This document shows positions 7,911 through 15,390 of a stretch of DNA of 64,000 bases, in pieces. The translations under genes and the position numbers were made by a program. Every line of letters starts with the position of its first letter. The stretch's first letter is position 1. The notes below the pieces were generated by a model. That model saw only the letters and a program-made list of their open reading frames with translations. It searched no databases and had not been told where the DNA came from. The DNA lies in contig OY970262.1 of the NCBI GenBank assembly GCA_963715655.1, positions 2,418,001-2,482,000 of the forward strand, read 5' to 3'. The stretch comes from JANQPD01 sp963715655. Its GTDB lineage: Bacteria > Bacteroidota > Bacteroidia > Flavobacteriales > Schleiferiaceae.

Positions 7911-9216
7911 GCGCAGCGTTTTTCACCATTTCTTCATACACGGAATTCCAGCCTTTCCAAGCTTCATCTTTCTCGCTAAAAATACGGTTGTGCCACAATG
8001 GAATAAACTCGCCACCATATTTCCGATAGGTTTCAATATACCGTAGCATTTCCTCTAAAGCCTTTTCGGGAGGCATATTTTGATAATAAATATACGTACC
8101 ATCCATAAAGGGAAAAGGATGCACGGTAAGATTTGTTTCTACCTCCATTTCTAAATCATAAAAGGTAAATGGGGTACAAATACCGGCTCTAAAACCAGTT
8201 TCAGCCGCAAATCCCATTGAGTAATCATGCTCTATTTCAAGGTCAAGCAAGTTTCTATAGGTTTCAGGAAAATTTAATTTTATAAAATGCTGGCGACTGT
8301 TTACCACATCTATATTTAAAATTTGCTCAAGGCGATGCAACTCCTCTTCAGCAATAGTTATACTTCCATTACTTTGATAAGAAGGGTGAATGCCTACGGT
8401 ACAAAAATCATTGATACTTTTTAGATAGCGATGCAAGCGTGGGCTGTACATGCTTAAGTTTCTATCAAACTTACCGGTGCGCGAAAACAGCGCAAAATAC
8501 ATGGTATGAAAACCGTACTTTTCTTGTAGTTGCAACACATGGTCAAACGTTTCAAAGGGGTCTTTTTCCAAACCAAAAATTACGCGGGTACGCTCAAAAA
8601 GCTGTTGAAAGTTAAAGGAAAAAATGTCCTTTAAAAACCCACCGGTAGTGCGCATAATACCTTTGCCGAGGTATGCGTAGGCGTTATCTATGTCAATAGA
8701 ATTTACAAAATTATAGGAGCGCTTGTTAATAGAAAGCTGCGGATAAAACTCCAATAATTTCTTTTCCAGCAGTGCAGCGTAGGCATTTACTACCGGTATA
8801 TGCAATTTCCCCTGCTTAAATAAAAAACTTTCCTTAGCGGGAAAACGATTATGGTCATCGGCAATAAAAGGAATGTATTCTTCGTATCGACTTACAAAAA
8901 AGAAACTTGCTGCAAATGGATCAAAAGGCAGCTGTGATTGCTTTCCCGTTGTGTAAATCAAAGGGATTCCATCATCATTAAGGGTTGATTGAAACTCTTG
9001 CTGAAAAATATCATGCTCAAATAAAAGGTTGGCTGCCTGTATGTAAATACCGCTTTGCAAAGGGTTTTTAGAATAGTTAATTTTCGGTAAGGTAGATTGT
9101 AAATAGTCTTCCTTATCGGAGATAAAATTGATTTCTAAACCCAACAAACCTTTTAATACTGTTTTAACACTGTATTTAAGGCGTGGTGTAACTTTTTCTG
9201 TATAGAATAATAACAT
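7894..9216 (-). CDS. polysaccharide deacetylase family protein
   Basis: A 440-residue protein of the Bacteroidetes polysaccharide deacetylase group with an N-terminal extension. An N-terminal domain (residues about 1-150) is followed by the deacetylase barrel: NFVNSIDIDNAYAYLG carries the metal/catalytic Asp pair, TVGIHPSYQSN the metal-binding His, and HYSM-like EHDYSMGFAAETGFRAG is typical of this subfamily; FIPLWHNRIFSEKDEA closes the barrel. The ATG at 9216 is preferred to an upstream TTG at 9225. The overlap with the FemAB-like gene suggests a shared cell-envelope or exopolysaccharide role. Substrate unknown. Immediately upstream begins the minirepeat island. Confidence 0.8.
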   Translation of the reverse strand: MLLFYTEKVTPRLKYSVKTVLKGLLGLEINFISDKEDYLQSTLPKINYSKNPLQSGIYIQAANLLFEHDIFQQEFQSTLNDDGIPLIYTTGKQSQLPFDPFAASFFFVSRYEEYIPFIADDHNRFPAKESFLFKQGKLHIPVVNAYAALLEKKLLEFYPQLSINKRSYNFVNSIDIDNAYAYLGKGIMRTTGGFLKDIFSFNFQQLFERTRVIFGLEKDPFETFDHVLQLQEKYGFHTMYFALFSRTGKFDRNLSMYSPRLHRYLKSINDFCTVGIHPSYQSNGSITIAEEELHRLEQILNIDVVNSRQHFIKLNFPETYRNLLDLEIEHDYSMGFAAETGFRAGICTPFTFYDLEMEVETNLTVHPFPFMDGTYIYYQNMPPEKALEEMLRYIETYRKYGGEFIPLWHNRIFSEKDEAWKGWNSVYEEMVKNAAHDTSA

Positions 9217-9260
9217 ACAAGGCAAAGATATGTGGTAAAAGGGAATGGGGAATTATGGAT

Positions 9261-9311
9261 TATGAATGATGAATGACGAATGACGAATGATGAATGTTGA
9301 AGGACGATGAC
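9261..9311. repeat. GAATGAY-type minirepeat, left edge of repeat island
   Basis: Runs of GAATGAT, GAATGAC and GAATGTT units of about 7 bases. The same words recur at 10734-10960 and 12280-12380, so this is the left arm of one repeat tract now split by two insertion sequences. Read on the minus strand the tract gives the well-known spurious FVIRHSS-type translation. Confidence 0.85.
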
Positions 9312-9342
9312 CTTCCCTAAATAGCGTTGACCGCTTTGGTTA

Positions 9343-10245
9343 CTAATTTACTTTATCATTTTTCATTACCATCGGACAATTATGAGCCAGAGGGTGCTTT
9401 CTTGGGTTAAAGTTAAGCTGGCTAGATGCCAGCTTAACTTTAGTGTTACCTTCGGCATAAATAATCACCATCGGTCTTTCTTGGGTATTCAAATTTATTA
9501 AAGTTTGCTTAAACCCAAGTGGAGTTTGCTCATTATTAAAAGCTAGGTGTAGCCTCTGCTTGTTATAATGGTTAACCGCTTTCTTCGTTTTTATTTTCAG
9601 TGTTTTAAAATTAGGGATGTGCCAGCGTTTTAAATATTCATTCTTAATGGTGCCATTTATTCTTTCTGCGTAGGCATTGTCTTGCGCCTTTTCACCCATG
9701 CTTATTGATATTTTCGCCCTATTTAGCATATCGGTATATTGCTTGCTGCTATACTGTGATCCCCTGTCTGAATGATGTATTGCCTTGTTTTGTTGGGATA
9801 GGGGTATTTTTCCTAATGCCATCTTTAAGGCTTTTGTATTGCTTTGGGCTCGCATATTGTCCGCTAGGTTGTACCCTAGTATTTCCTTGGTATATACATC
9901 TATGATAAATACCAAATAATAAAACCTACCGTTGAGTTCAAAGTAAGTAATATCGCTCTGCAATACCTGATGTGGGCGGCTCACCATCATCCCTTCTATT
10001 AAGTTGGGGTAGTTAAACCAGCCTGGCAGGGTGGTTTTGGTGTAGTTTTTAATTGCCTTTACTCTGTAGCCTAGCCCTATAAATAGCTCGCAAAACTTAT
10101 CTCGCCCCATAGTTTTGGGCTTTAGTGTTTTGTACATTTTTTCTACCCCACAGCCCGGATGTGCCTCCCGTAGTATGTCCACTTGTTGTGTTATCTCCAT
10201 AAGTTCTTGGTCAAATGCCTGTTGCCTGTTCTTGGCTTGATGCAC
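9343..10245 (-). CDS. IS3-family transposase OrfB (DDE catalytic subunit)
   Basis: The catalytic half of an IS3-type transposase. The DDE residues sit in VLQSDITYFEL, HHSDRGSQYSS and DNAYAERINGTIKNEY, with the conserved IDVYTKEILGY between them. The listed start is a GTG and is probably not the real one: the frame is open upstream to 10350 and reads HPTLWWFQEHKEQVGYSLNR, the normal OrfB N-terminus. That stretch is reached from orfA by a -1 shift on the A8 run at 10345-10352 (minus-strand sequence ATC AAA AAA AAC). The fused OrfAB would be the active transposase. The reading frame is intact, so the element may still be mobile. Confidence 0.9.
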   Translation of the reverse strand: MHQAKNRQQAFDQELMEITQQVDILREAHPGCGVEKMYKTLKPKTMGRDKFCELFIGLGYRVKAIKNYTKTTLPGWFNYPNLIEGMMVSRPHQVLQSDITYFELNGRFYYLVFIIDVYTKEILGYNLADNMRAQSNTKALKMALGKIPLSQQNKAIHHSDRGSQYSSKQYTDMLNRAKISISMGEKAQDNAYAERINGTIKNEYLKRWHIPNFKTLKIKTKKAVNHYNKQRLHLAFNNEQTPLGFKQTLINLNTQERPMVIIYAEGNTKVKLASSQLNFNPRKHPLAHNCPMVMKNDKVN

Positions 10246-10295
10246 CGCTTGCTTGCTTACCCCAAGCAGGAGAAACAGACGGTTCAGGCTATATC

Positions 10296-10694
10296 CTACT
10301 TGTTCTTTATGTTCTTGGAACCACCAGAGTGTGGGGTGTTTGAGTTTTTTTTGATATCGATATCATAGTGTTCCTTGGCAAGGTCTATCATCTTTTCTAG
10401 ATAGTCTATGTTCATTTGCTTTTTACCCACAGCCTGTTCTAGCTCACGTACTTTTTTTTCTAATGCCTGTATTTTGTGTTGTTCACTGTCTTTCATCTCT
10501 ACTATCTGAACAGATTTTTTGTTGTACTCAGAATATTTATATATCCAACGGTAAACCGTAACACTCTTTAGGCCATAATCCTTGGTAAGCTCCTGTACCG
10601 TTCGTTCACCGCTCTCATAGAGCTTTACCATCCGCAATTTAAAGGCTTCTGCGTAAAGTCGCTTGTGCCTGATCCTTTTTCCGTTTTTTAACAT
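10296..10694 (-). CDS. IS3-family transposase OrfA (DNA-binding subunit)
   Basis: A 132-residue helix-turn-helix protein: FKLRMVKLYESGERTVQEL followed by KDYGLKSVTVYRWIYKY is the DNA-binding domain, and residues about 70-105 (KIQALEKKVRELEQAVGKK) form a leucine-zipper coiled coil used for multimerisation, both standard for IS3 OrfA. The final 18 residues after the A8 run (NSNTPHSGGSKNIKNK) are translated only when the ribosome does not shift; the frameshifted product continues into OrfB. It binds the terminal repeats and regulates transposition in the family. Confidence 0.9.
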   Translation of the reverse strand: MLKNGKRIRHKRLYAEAFKLRMVKLYESGERTVQELTKDYGLKSVTVYRWIYKYSEYNKKSVQIVEMKDSEQHKIQALEKKVRELEQAVGKKQMNIDYLEKMIDLAKEHYDIDIKKNSNTPHSGGSKNIKNK

Positions 10695-10733
10695 CTAACT
10701 TCTGTTTAAAAACGGTCAACTTATATTAGGGAA

Positions 10734-11022
10734 TGACACGAAGGACGAAGGACGAAGGACGAATGACGAATGGAGCTACACTGGCTGGAATAACGCTATG
10801 TTGATTTTTGTGTCACAAAGCAGCTGCATACGAAATGAAGAATGACGAATGATGAATTACGAATGGAGCTACACTGGCTGGAATAACGCTACGTTGATTT
10901 TTGTGTTACAAAGCAGCTGCATACGAAATGAAGAATGACGAATTACGAATTACGAATGGAGCTACACTGGCTGGAATAACGCTACGTTGATTTTTGTGTC
11001 ACAAAGCAGCTGCATACGAAAT
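10734..11022. repeat. 93-bp tandem repeat array with minirepeat spacers
   Basis: Three copies of a unit beginning GGAGCTACACTGGCTGGAAT at 10772, 10865 and 10958, a strict 93-bp period. Each holds a ~63-bp core ending CAGCTGCATACGAAAT and a ~30-bp spacer of GAATGAC/GAATTAC words. Cores differ at only a few positions (for example GTGTCACAAAG and GTGTTACAAAG), so the duplications are recent. The third copy is interrupted right after its core by IS element 2. No coding potential is evident. Confidence 0.9.
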
Positions 11023-11083
11023 TGTAAGCTCCCCCAAAACTAGTACGGTTTAAAAATATAATTTTTAATTTTAAACTGTAAAT

Positions 11084-11350
11084 ATGAAAAAGAGCAAATT
11101 CACCCCAAACCAGATTGCCAGTATTCTCAAGGAGTTTGAACAAGGCAAAGATGTAGCTACGATTAGCCGAGAGCATGGCGTAAGCAAAGCAACATTTTAT
11201 AAATGGCGGCAACGCTATGGCGGCATGGAAGCTAGTGAGCTAAAGCGCATAAAGAAGCTAGAAGAAGAAAATGCGAAGCTAAAACGCATGTACACCGATT
11301 TAGCTTTAGAGTTAGATATCGCCAAGCACATTATTGAAAAAAAGCTTTAA
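11084..11350 (+). CDS. IS3-family transposase OrfA (element 2)
   Basis: An 88-residue DNA-binding subunit. FTPNQIASILKEFEQGKD and ISREHGVSKATFYKWRQRYG form the helix-turn-helix, and ELKRIKKLEEENAKLKRMY the leucine zipper; this is the typical short OrfA of the IS407-like branch. It ends with an A AAA AAG heptamer (11338-11344) directly before the stop, the classical IS3 -1 slippery site. The shifted frame reads ALKPCQKREIMESIKS and leads into OrfB without a stop. Confidence 0.92.
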   Translation: MKKSKFTPNQIASILKEFEQGKDVATISREHGVSKATFYKWRQRYGGMEASELKRIKKLEEENAKLKRMYTDLALELDIAKHIIEKKL

Positions 11351-11373
11351 AGCCTTGCCAAAAGAGAGAAATA

Positions 11374-12249
11374 ATGGAAAGCATAAAAAGCACTTATCCG
11401 CGCGGCATAAGCAAGGCGTGTCGCGTATTAAAGACTAGTCGCAGTAGTATTGCTTATCAATCAATAAAGGATGATAGCAGCGTAGAGCTATTATTAAAGC
11501 AGTTGAGTATAAAACATCCACGCGAAGGCTTTTGGAAGAGTTATTACCGTCTTCGTAATAAGGAGGAATTAATCAATCACAAGCGGCTACATAGGATATA
11601 TAAGCAGATGGGCTTGCCATTAAGAAGGAAAGTAAAAAAGCGTTTACCAGCGCGGGTAAAAGAACCCATAATAATACCCGAGTGCTTTACGCATACGTGG
11701 AGTATTGATTTTATGAGCGATGCTTTAGAGCATGGAAGGAAGTTCCGAAGCTTTAATGTAATAGATGACTACAATCGAGAAGTACTGTTTATAGAAACAG
11801 ATTATTCTTTAAAAAGTAGCAGAGTAATTTGGGTATTAAACCACTTGATAAACAAACACGGAAAGCCGCAAAAACTACGTATGGATAATGGTCCAGAATT
11901 TATAGCTAAATTAACGACTCAATGGAGCGTGATGCACGGTATTGAGTTTAAATATATACAGCCCGGTAAGCCTACTCAAAATGCGCTAATAGAGCGTTTT
12001 AATAAAACCTATCGCAGGCATATTTTAGATGCTTATCTCTTTAGTTCAATAGATCAAGTAAGAGAAGTGACCGAATCTTGGGTAGAAGATTACAACCATG
12101 AACGACCACACGATGCGCTGGGTGGCATAAGCCCTGTGGCCTATAGAAACAAAAACCGAAAAATATCCCTTGGTTCCGTTCCGCTACGCTCCACTGCACC
12201 AAGGGATATTTTGATTAATGAAACTAATAAAGAAAATAGTCTACTTTAG
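11374..12249 (+). CDS. IS3-family transposase OrfB (element 2) with an unusual C-terminal extension
   Basis: A 291-residue integrase-core transposase with the DDE residues in THTWSIDFMSDAL, LRMDNGPEFIA and NALIERFNKTYRR; the tail motif YNHERPHDALGGISPVAY is standard for the IS407-like branch. The frame is open back to the A7G slippery site at 11338, so the working protein is probably an OrfAB fusion. Soon after the usual end (SPVAYRNKN) the gene carries a 53-bp palindrome (12160-12212) encoding ISLGSVPLRSTAPRDI, followed by a short tail. That extension looks like an inserted palindromic repeat read in frame. The protein seems otherwise intact. Confidence 0.92.
   Translation: MESIKSTYPRGISKACRVLKTSRSSIAYQSIKDDSSVELLLKQLSIKHPREGFWKSYYRLRNKEELINHKRLHRIYKQMGLPLRRKVKKRLPARVKEPIIIPECFTHTWSIDFMSDALEHGRKFRSFNVIDDYNREVLFIETDYSLKSSRVIWVLNHLINKHGKPQKLRMDNGPEFIAKLTTQWSVMHGIEFKYIQPGKPTQNALIERFNKTYRRHILDAYLFSSIDQVREVTESWVEDYNHERPHDALGGISPVAYRNKNRKISLGSVPLRSTAPRDILINETNKENSLL
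12160..12212. repeat. palindromic element inside transposase OrfB
   Basis: A 15-bp perfect inverted repeat: AAAATATCCCTTGGT (12160-12174) and ACCAAGGGATATTTT (12198-12212) around a 23-base loop rich in TTCCGCTACGCTCC. It sits at the extreme 3' end of OrfB and adds codons to it. The layout suggests a small palindromic repeat inserted into the IS, or a structural element (terminator-like) of the IS. Confidence 0.75.
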
Positions 12250-12276
12250 AACCGTACTAAAAAAGGGGAGCTTACA

Positions 12277-12455
12277 AAATGACGAATGTTGAATGACGAA
12301 TGACGAATGAAGAATGACGAATGAAGAATGAAGAATGACGAATGAAGAATGACGAATGACGAAATGACGAATAACGAATGGAGCTACACTGGCTGGAAGT
12401 ACTTTGGGTTGATTTTGTCTCGCACAGGCGCAAAGAAGCTGCATAAGAAATAACG
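12277..12455. repeat. right arm of the repeat island
   Basis: Continues the GAATGAC/GAATGAAG minirepeats and then a diverged fourth copy of the 93-bp core beginning GGAGCTACACTGGCTGGAAG at 12380 and ending GCTGCATAAGAAATAACG. The middle of this copy differs (TACTTTGGGTTGATTTTGTC), so it is older than the three left copies. Minus-strand frames here read HSSFVIRHSS and are not genes. Confidence 0.85.
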
Positions 12456-12825
12456 AATGCTTGCCTGCCGGAGGGCACGGACAAAAAAAGCTGTACTAAA
12501 GCAAAACTTGAGAAAGAAAAATAAAACCCATCCAATCCCCAATCTATTGGGGAGGGGCAAGCTGCGGATTTTACTAATCTTAACGGATGAATTCTGCTAT
12601 TTAGCAGACCATAAAGTAAAAAATCTAAAGCTGTTCTCTTTGAGTGTATTTGGATTTCTTTGGGTAACTTTTAGAAATAGTTTCTTTTATTCATCATGTT
12701 ATTTATACGTTTGATTCTACATGTGTTCTGCTCCTTTCTCCAACGTGCCTCGTCTATGGACTATCGACTGTGGACTTCTGTCTTCGGACTAATCAACTCA
12801 TTTTTAGTAATCTTCCAACTACTAC
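12456..12825. other. gene-free stretch beside radC
   Basis: No supported gene. It contains a short inverted repeat CCCCAATCTATTGGGGA (12538-12554) and, at 12753-12790, GGACTATCGACTGTGGACTT followed by further GGACT words, another low-complexity repeat. The 85-residue frame across it is biased and contains no recognisable motif. Confidence 0.6.
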
Positions 12826-13524
12826 TCACATCATCCCTTCATCGCTAAAGCTGAAATACTTATTATGGTGTAATATAATGTGATCGGCTACTAAAATTTC
12901 TAACGCTGAGCCTGCTGCTACCAGTTTTTTAGTAAGAGAAATGTCAGGTGGTGACGGTTTTACGCTGCCCGATGGATGATTATGCGCTAAAATTAAGCAA
13001 GTAGAATTTAGCGCCAAGGCTTCTTTAAAAATTACGCGAGGGTCGGCAAGTGTAGAATTTAGTCCGCCTACGCTCATGCGCTTTACATCTAATACACGGT
13101 TGTTACTGTTTAAAAAAAGCACCCAAAATTCTTCCTGCAGTTGCTCGGCCATTAATGGTTGTAAAATATTAAAAACCGATTGACTGCCTCTTATTCTAAC
13201 ACGTTCCACGGTTTCAGATTTTCTTCTTCTCCGACCCAATTCTAACGCGGTGATAATAGATATGGCTTTGGCCTCGCCTATTCCTTTAAATTGGCATAAA
13301 TCTTTAACGGTAAGCTTACCAAGCTCTTGCAGATTATGGTGCACACTGGCCAAAATGCGCTTGGCTAATTCTACCGCTGTTTCATTACGGCTGCCGCTAC
13401 CAATTAAAATTGCCACTAATTCGGCATCGCTTAAAGCTGCGCGGCCTTTTAGCAAAAGCTTTTCACGTGGCCTATCATCTTCTGCCCACGATTTTATGCC
13501 TTGCGGCTGTTTATAGCTGTTCAT
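12826..13524 (-). CDS. radC: RadC family JAB-domain protein
   Basis: A 232-residue RadC protein. The N-terminal part (KSWAEDDRPREKLLLKGRAA, then ALSDAELVAILIGSGSRNE) and the helix-hairpin-helix-like LGKLTVKDLCQFKGIGEAKA precede the C-terminal MPN/JAB metalloprotease-like domain with LILAHNHPSGSVKPSPPD, the zinc-binding HxH...SxxD signature. Length and order are normal for the family. RadC was once linked to DNA repair, but its activity is unsettled. The short gap to the yceI terminator suggests it is transcribed separately. It is not obviously connected to the neighbouring insertion sequences. Confidence 0.93.
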   Translation of the reverse strand: MNSYKQPQGIKSWAEDDRPREKLLLKGRAALSDAELVAILIGSGSRNETAVELAKRILASVHHNLQELGKLTVKDLCQFKGIGEAKAISIITALELGRRRRKSETVERVRIRGSQSVFNILQPLMAEQLQEEFWVLFLNSNNRVLDVKRMSVGGLNSTLADPRVIFKEALALNSTCLILAHNHPSGSVKPSPPDISLTKKLVAAGSALEILVADHIILHHNKYFSFSDEGMM

Positions 13525-13555
13525 GCAGGAAAATTTTTGTGCTGCCTAAAATAAC

Positions 13556-13591
13556 AAAAAAAAGCCCTTGCCAATTTTACTCAGCAAGGAC
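13556..13591 (-). terminator. rho-independent terminator after the yceI gene
   Basis: On the minus strand GTCCTTGC (13591-13584) pairs with GCAAGGGC (13571-13564), one G-T pair, followed by eight T residues (13563-13556). It lies about 30 bases past the stop of the YceI gene. Confidence 0.85.
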
Positions 13592-13621
13592 TTCCCTATC
13601 TTAAATTAACCAAATTTAAAA

Positions 13622-14296
13622 CTAGCCTTTCTTAGCTTTTAAATCTAACTTCAACTTTAAGTTGTCAGCAATAGCTTTATCTTTTGCCATTTGTGTATTA
13701 ATGGTGCTGCTTCCGTATTGTACGCCCCACTGTGTGCGGTCAATTACAAATTCTGGCGTTTTTACCATAATCATGTCGTTTTCCATGGTTACCATAGCGG
13801 GTACAGTAATGTTTTTCTCCATGTCGCGCATTTTTAAGTTACCCATAATGTTGTGGGTAATACCTTGCTCAGAACCTTCTACCACTTCAATACCGGTAAC
13901 GGTAAACGTAGCTGTTGGGTGCTTTTCTACAGCAAAGAAATCATCACTTTTTAAATGACCTACTAATTTTGCTTTTTCTTCTTCGTTTTCCAAATCTGTG
14001 TTGGTCAAAGAATTCATATCAATAATGAAAGAACCGCCTACGATGTTACCATCTTTGGTCATGAAATTTCCTTCTTGAATTTGAAGGGTACCGGTGTGCG
14101 AATCATCACCTACAATTTTGTAGCCTTCCCACATTACTTCATCTCCTTCGGTTACTAAAGCGTAAGTTGCTTCAGTTTCCATTTCCACCACTTCTTCCGC
14201 TTCGGTGGTTTCTACTGTTTCTGTTGGTGCGTTATTACAAGCTACGGCAAAGGTTGCAGCTATAGCGAATGTAAAAAACTTGTTTACGTTGCTCAT
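13622..14296 (-). CDS. YceI-like lipoprotein
   Basis: A 224-residue YceI-family protein. The ATG at 14296 gives MSNVNKFFTFAIAATFAVAC, a lipoprotein signal with lipobox Cys20, so this start is preferred to an upstream frame extension. An acidic linker (ETVETTEAEEVVEMETEA) precedes the lipocalin-like YceI barrel: VMWEGYKIVGDDSHTGTLQI, GNIVGGSFIIDMNSLTNTD, LKSDDFFAVEKHPTATFTV, LKMRDMEKNITVPA and EFVIDRTQWGVQYGS. YceI proteins bind isoprenoid-like ligands in the periplasm or envelope. A strong Bacteroidetes promoter lies at 14333-14362 and a terminator follows, so it is a single-gene unit. Confidence 0.92.
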   Translation of the reverse strand: MSNVNKFFTFAIAATFAVACNNAPTETVETTEAEEVVEMETEATYALVTEGDEVMWEGYKIVGDDSHTGTLQIQEGNFMTKDGNIVGGSFIIDMNSLTNTDLENEEEKAKLVGHLKSDDFFAVEKHPTATFTVTGIEVVEGSEQGITHNIMGNLKMRDMEKNITVPAMVTMENDMIMVKTPEFVIDRTQWGVQYGSSTINTQMAKDKAIADNLKLKLDLKAKKG

Positions 14297-14332
14297 TTGT
14301 GTTAGTATTTTAATGTTTAAACAATGAAGGTG

Positions 14333-14362
14333 CAAATATACTTTAAGGAAAGTACTACACAA
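14333..14362 (-). promoter_or_regulatory. Bacteroidetes-type promoter of the yceI gene
   Basis: On the minus strand TTG (14362-14360), a 19-base spacer, then TATATTTG (14340-14333), an exact match to the Bacteroidetes sigma consensus TTG-N19-TAnnTTTG. The expected start of transcription is about 25-30 bases before the chosen ATG, which supports that start. Confidence 0.75.
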
Positions 14363-14412
14363 TAGGTTAAACAGTTATAGTTGAGTTATGTGTTTGAGCG
14401 CAAATTATGCCG

Positions 14413-14453
14413 AATTGTGTTTTAAATTTAGCACAAATGCTCCTTAAAACCTG
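14413..14453 (+). repeat. dispersed ~40-bp hairpin repeat, copy A
   Basis: Begins AATTGTGTTTTAAATTTAGC and ends TGCTCCTTAAAACCTG. GTTTTAA and TTAAAAC form a stem. Related copies lie at 21032-21072 and, on the minus strand, 56061-56101. It sits upstream of the yceI promoter. Confidence 0.65.
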
Positions 14454-14518
14454 AGTTCGATTAATACTAAAATAAATCAATCTGACAATCAGTGGTTTAA
14501 TAGTTCCAAAACAAAAAT

Positions 14519-14598
14519 ATAGCCCCCTAAATCCCCCAAAGGGGGACTTTAGCTGCACGTGTAGCCAAGTCCCCGCCAAGGCTTTGGGGGCTTTAAAG
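14519..14598. repeat. G/C-run hairpin repeat in the gap 14363-14800
   Basis: Outer arms AGCCCCC (14521-14527) and GGGGGCT (14586-14592) enclose a second hairpin TCCCCCAAAGGGGGA and GCTGCACGTGTAGC. Words of the same type (CCCCCTAACCCCCGAAGGGG) recur at 24860 and 25050. This belongs to a hairpin style frequent between genes in Bacteroidetes. The rest of the gap to 14800 shows no gene. Confidence 0.7.
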
Positions 14599-14788
14599 AA
14601 GCTTAGGTACTCATAATTTTTATGTAAAAATCGAACTTAGGTTTAAAATAGCTCTCGCCACCATACAGTAGGATGCATTTTTTAATGCGACATTTTTTTA
14701 GACGGATTGGTATTAGAAACTTCCAAAGCCATTTTTTTGAGCGGTTTTCTTAAAAGCTCTCGTTCTAGAAAGTGATTTTTTTCGCAAT

Positions 14789-15390
14789 TAAACCCATTTC
14801 TCACTCCCCAATCACCACTTTTTTTCTAGCTAATATCTCCTTTTTATCGCCTTGTATGCTTATAAAATAAACACCCACAGGTATGTTTTTAGTGGAAAGT
14901 TGGTAAGCATTTTCCGATAGTTTTACTGCTTGTACAGCAAGTGATTTTCCGCTTAACTGATGCAGTGTAAATACTGGATTGTGCACCGCTTGGCCAAACT
15001 CCACATTAAATATTCCTTTATTAGGATTTGGAAAAACCTGAATAGCACTTTGATTAATTTGCTCTGCCAAGCTAATTAAACACGCGCTGGCCACCAGTTG
15101 CAAACGCACTTCCATGGTATCTGCTGCGCAACCTACCGATGCAGGTATTTGATATTGATAACGGTACAGCGTATCTGTAAGCAATTGATTTAAAGCAACC
15201 AAATTTCCATTTAAGGCTCCGCTACCGCTTACATCTACCCAAGTGCCGCCCACCGCATTGCTATCTAGTAAATTGCTTAAAGAATAACGCCCGTTTTGTA
15301 TTTGGGAAGCTGTATCGCACAACAATATGGTTTTATCTACTCCCGCTAAGGCGCAACCGGGTTTTTCGCGGATGGAGAAATCGTCAATAG
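14789..15390 (-). repeat. shared tail block of the T9SS triplet, copy 1
   Basis: About 600 bp nearly identical to 16891-17490 and 18968-19570. It encodes the last ~200 residues, from IREKPGCALAG to the C-terminus. Only scattered substitutions separate the copies. Confidence 0.95.

Larger units (their letters stand above)
9312..10733 (-). mobile_element. IS3-family insertion sequence (element 1)
   Basis: About 1.42 kb, transcribed on the minus strand. Imperfect terminal inverted repeats: TTCCCTAAATAGCGTTGACC at 9313-9332 and, on the other strand, TTCCCTAATATAAGTTGACC at 10714-10733 (15 of 20 positions agree). TGAC occurs directly outside both ends (9308-9311 and 10734-10737), compatible with a 4-bp target duplication, though the flanking minirepeats are rich in that word. 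It carries orfA and orfB in the arrangement usual for IS3, with an A8 slippery run. The exact outer base is uncertain by one or two. Confidence 0.85.
11023..12276 (+). mobile_element. IS3-family insertion sequence (element 2) with intact ends
   Basis: A complete 1254-bp element. Left end TGTAAGCTCCCCCAAAACTA at 11023; right end, read on the other strand, TGTAAGCTCCCCTTTTTTAG at 12276. Both continue GTACGGTT, so the terminal inverted repeats are about 28 bp with a 6-base mismatched centre, and they have the TG...CA tips usual for IS3. The 4-bp duplication AAAT flanks it at 11019-11022 and 12277-12280. Removing the element restores ...CATACGAAATGACGAATG, the normal core-to-spacer junction of the 93-bp repeat. 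Confidence 0.95.

Noticed and set aside
12241..12535. Two minus-strand frames rich in HSSFVIRHSS
   Set aside because: They are translations of the GAATGAC minirepeats; such frames are a known artefact and have no domain structure.
12457..12714. 85-codon plus-strand frame after the repeat island
   Set aside because: It begins in repeat sequence, shows no recognised motif or signal peptide and has no supported start.
14367..14579. 70-codon minus-strand frame upstream of yceI
   Set aside because: It runs through the G/C-run hairpin and dispersed repeat copy A, both noncoding, and has no protein-like features.
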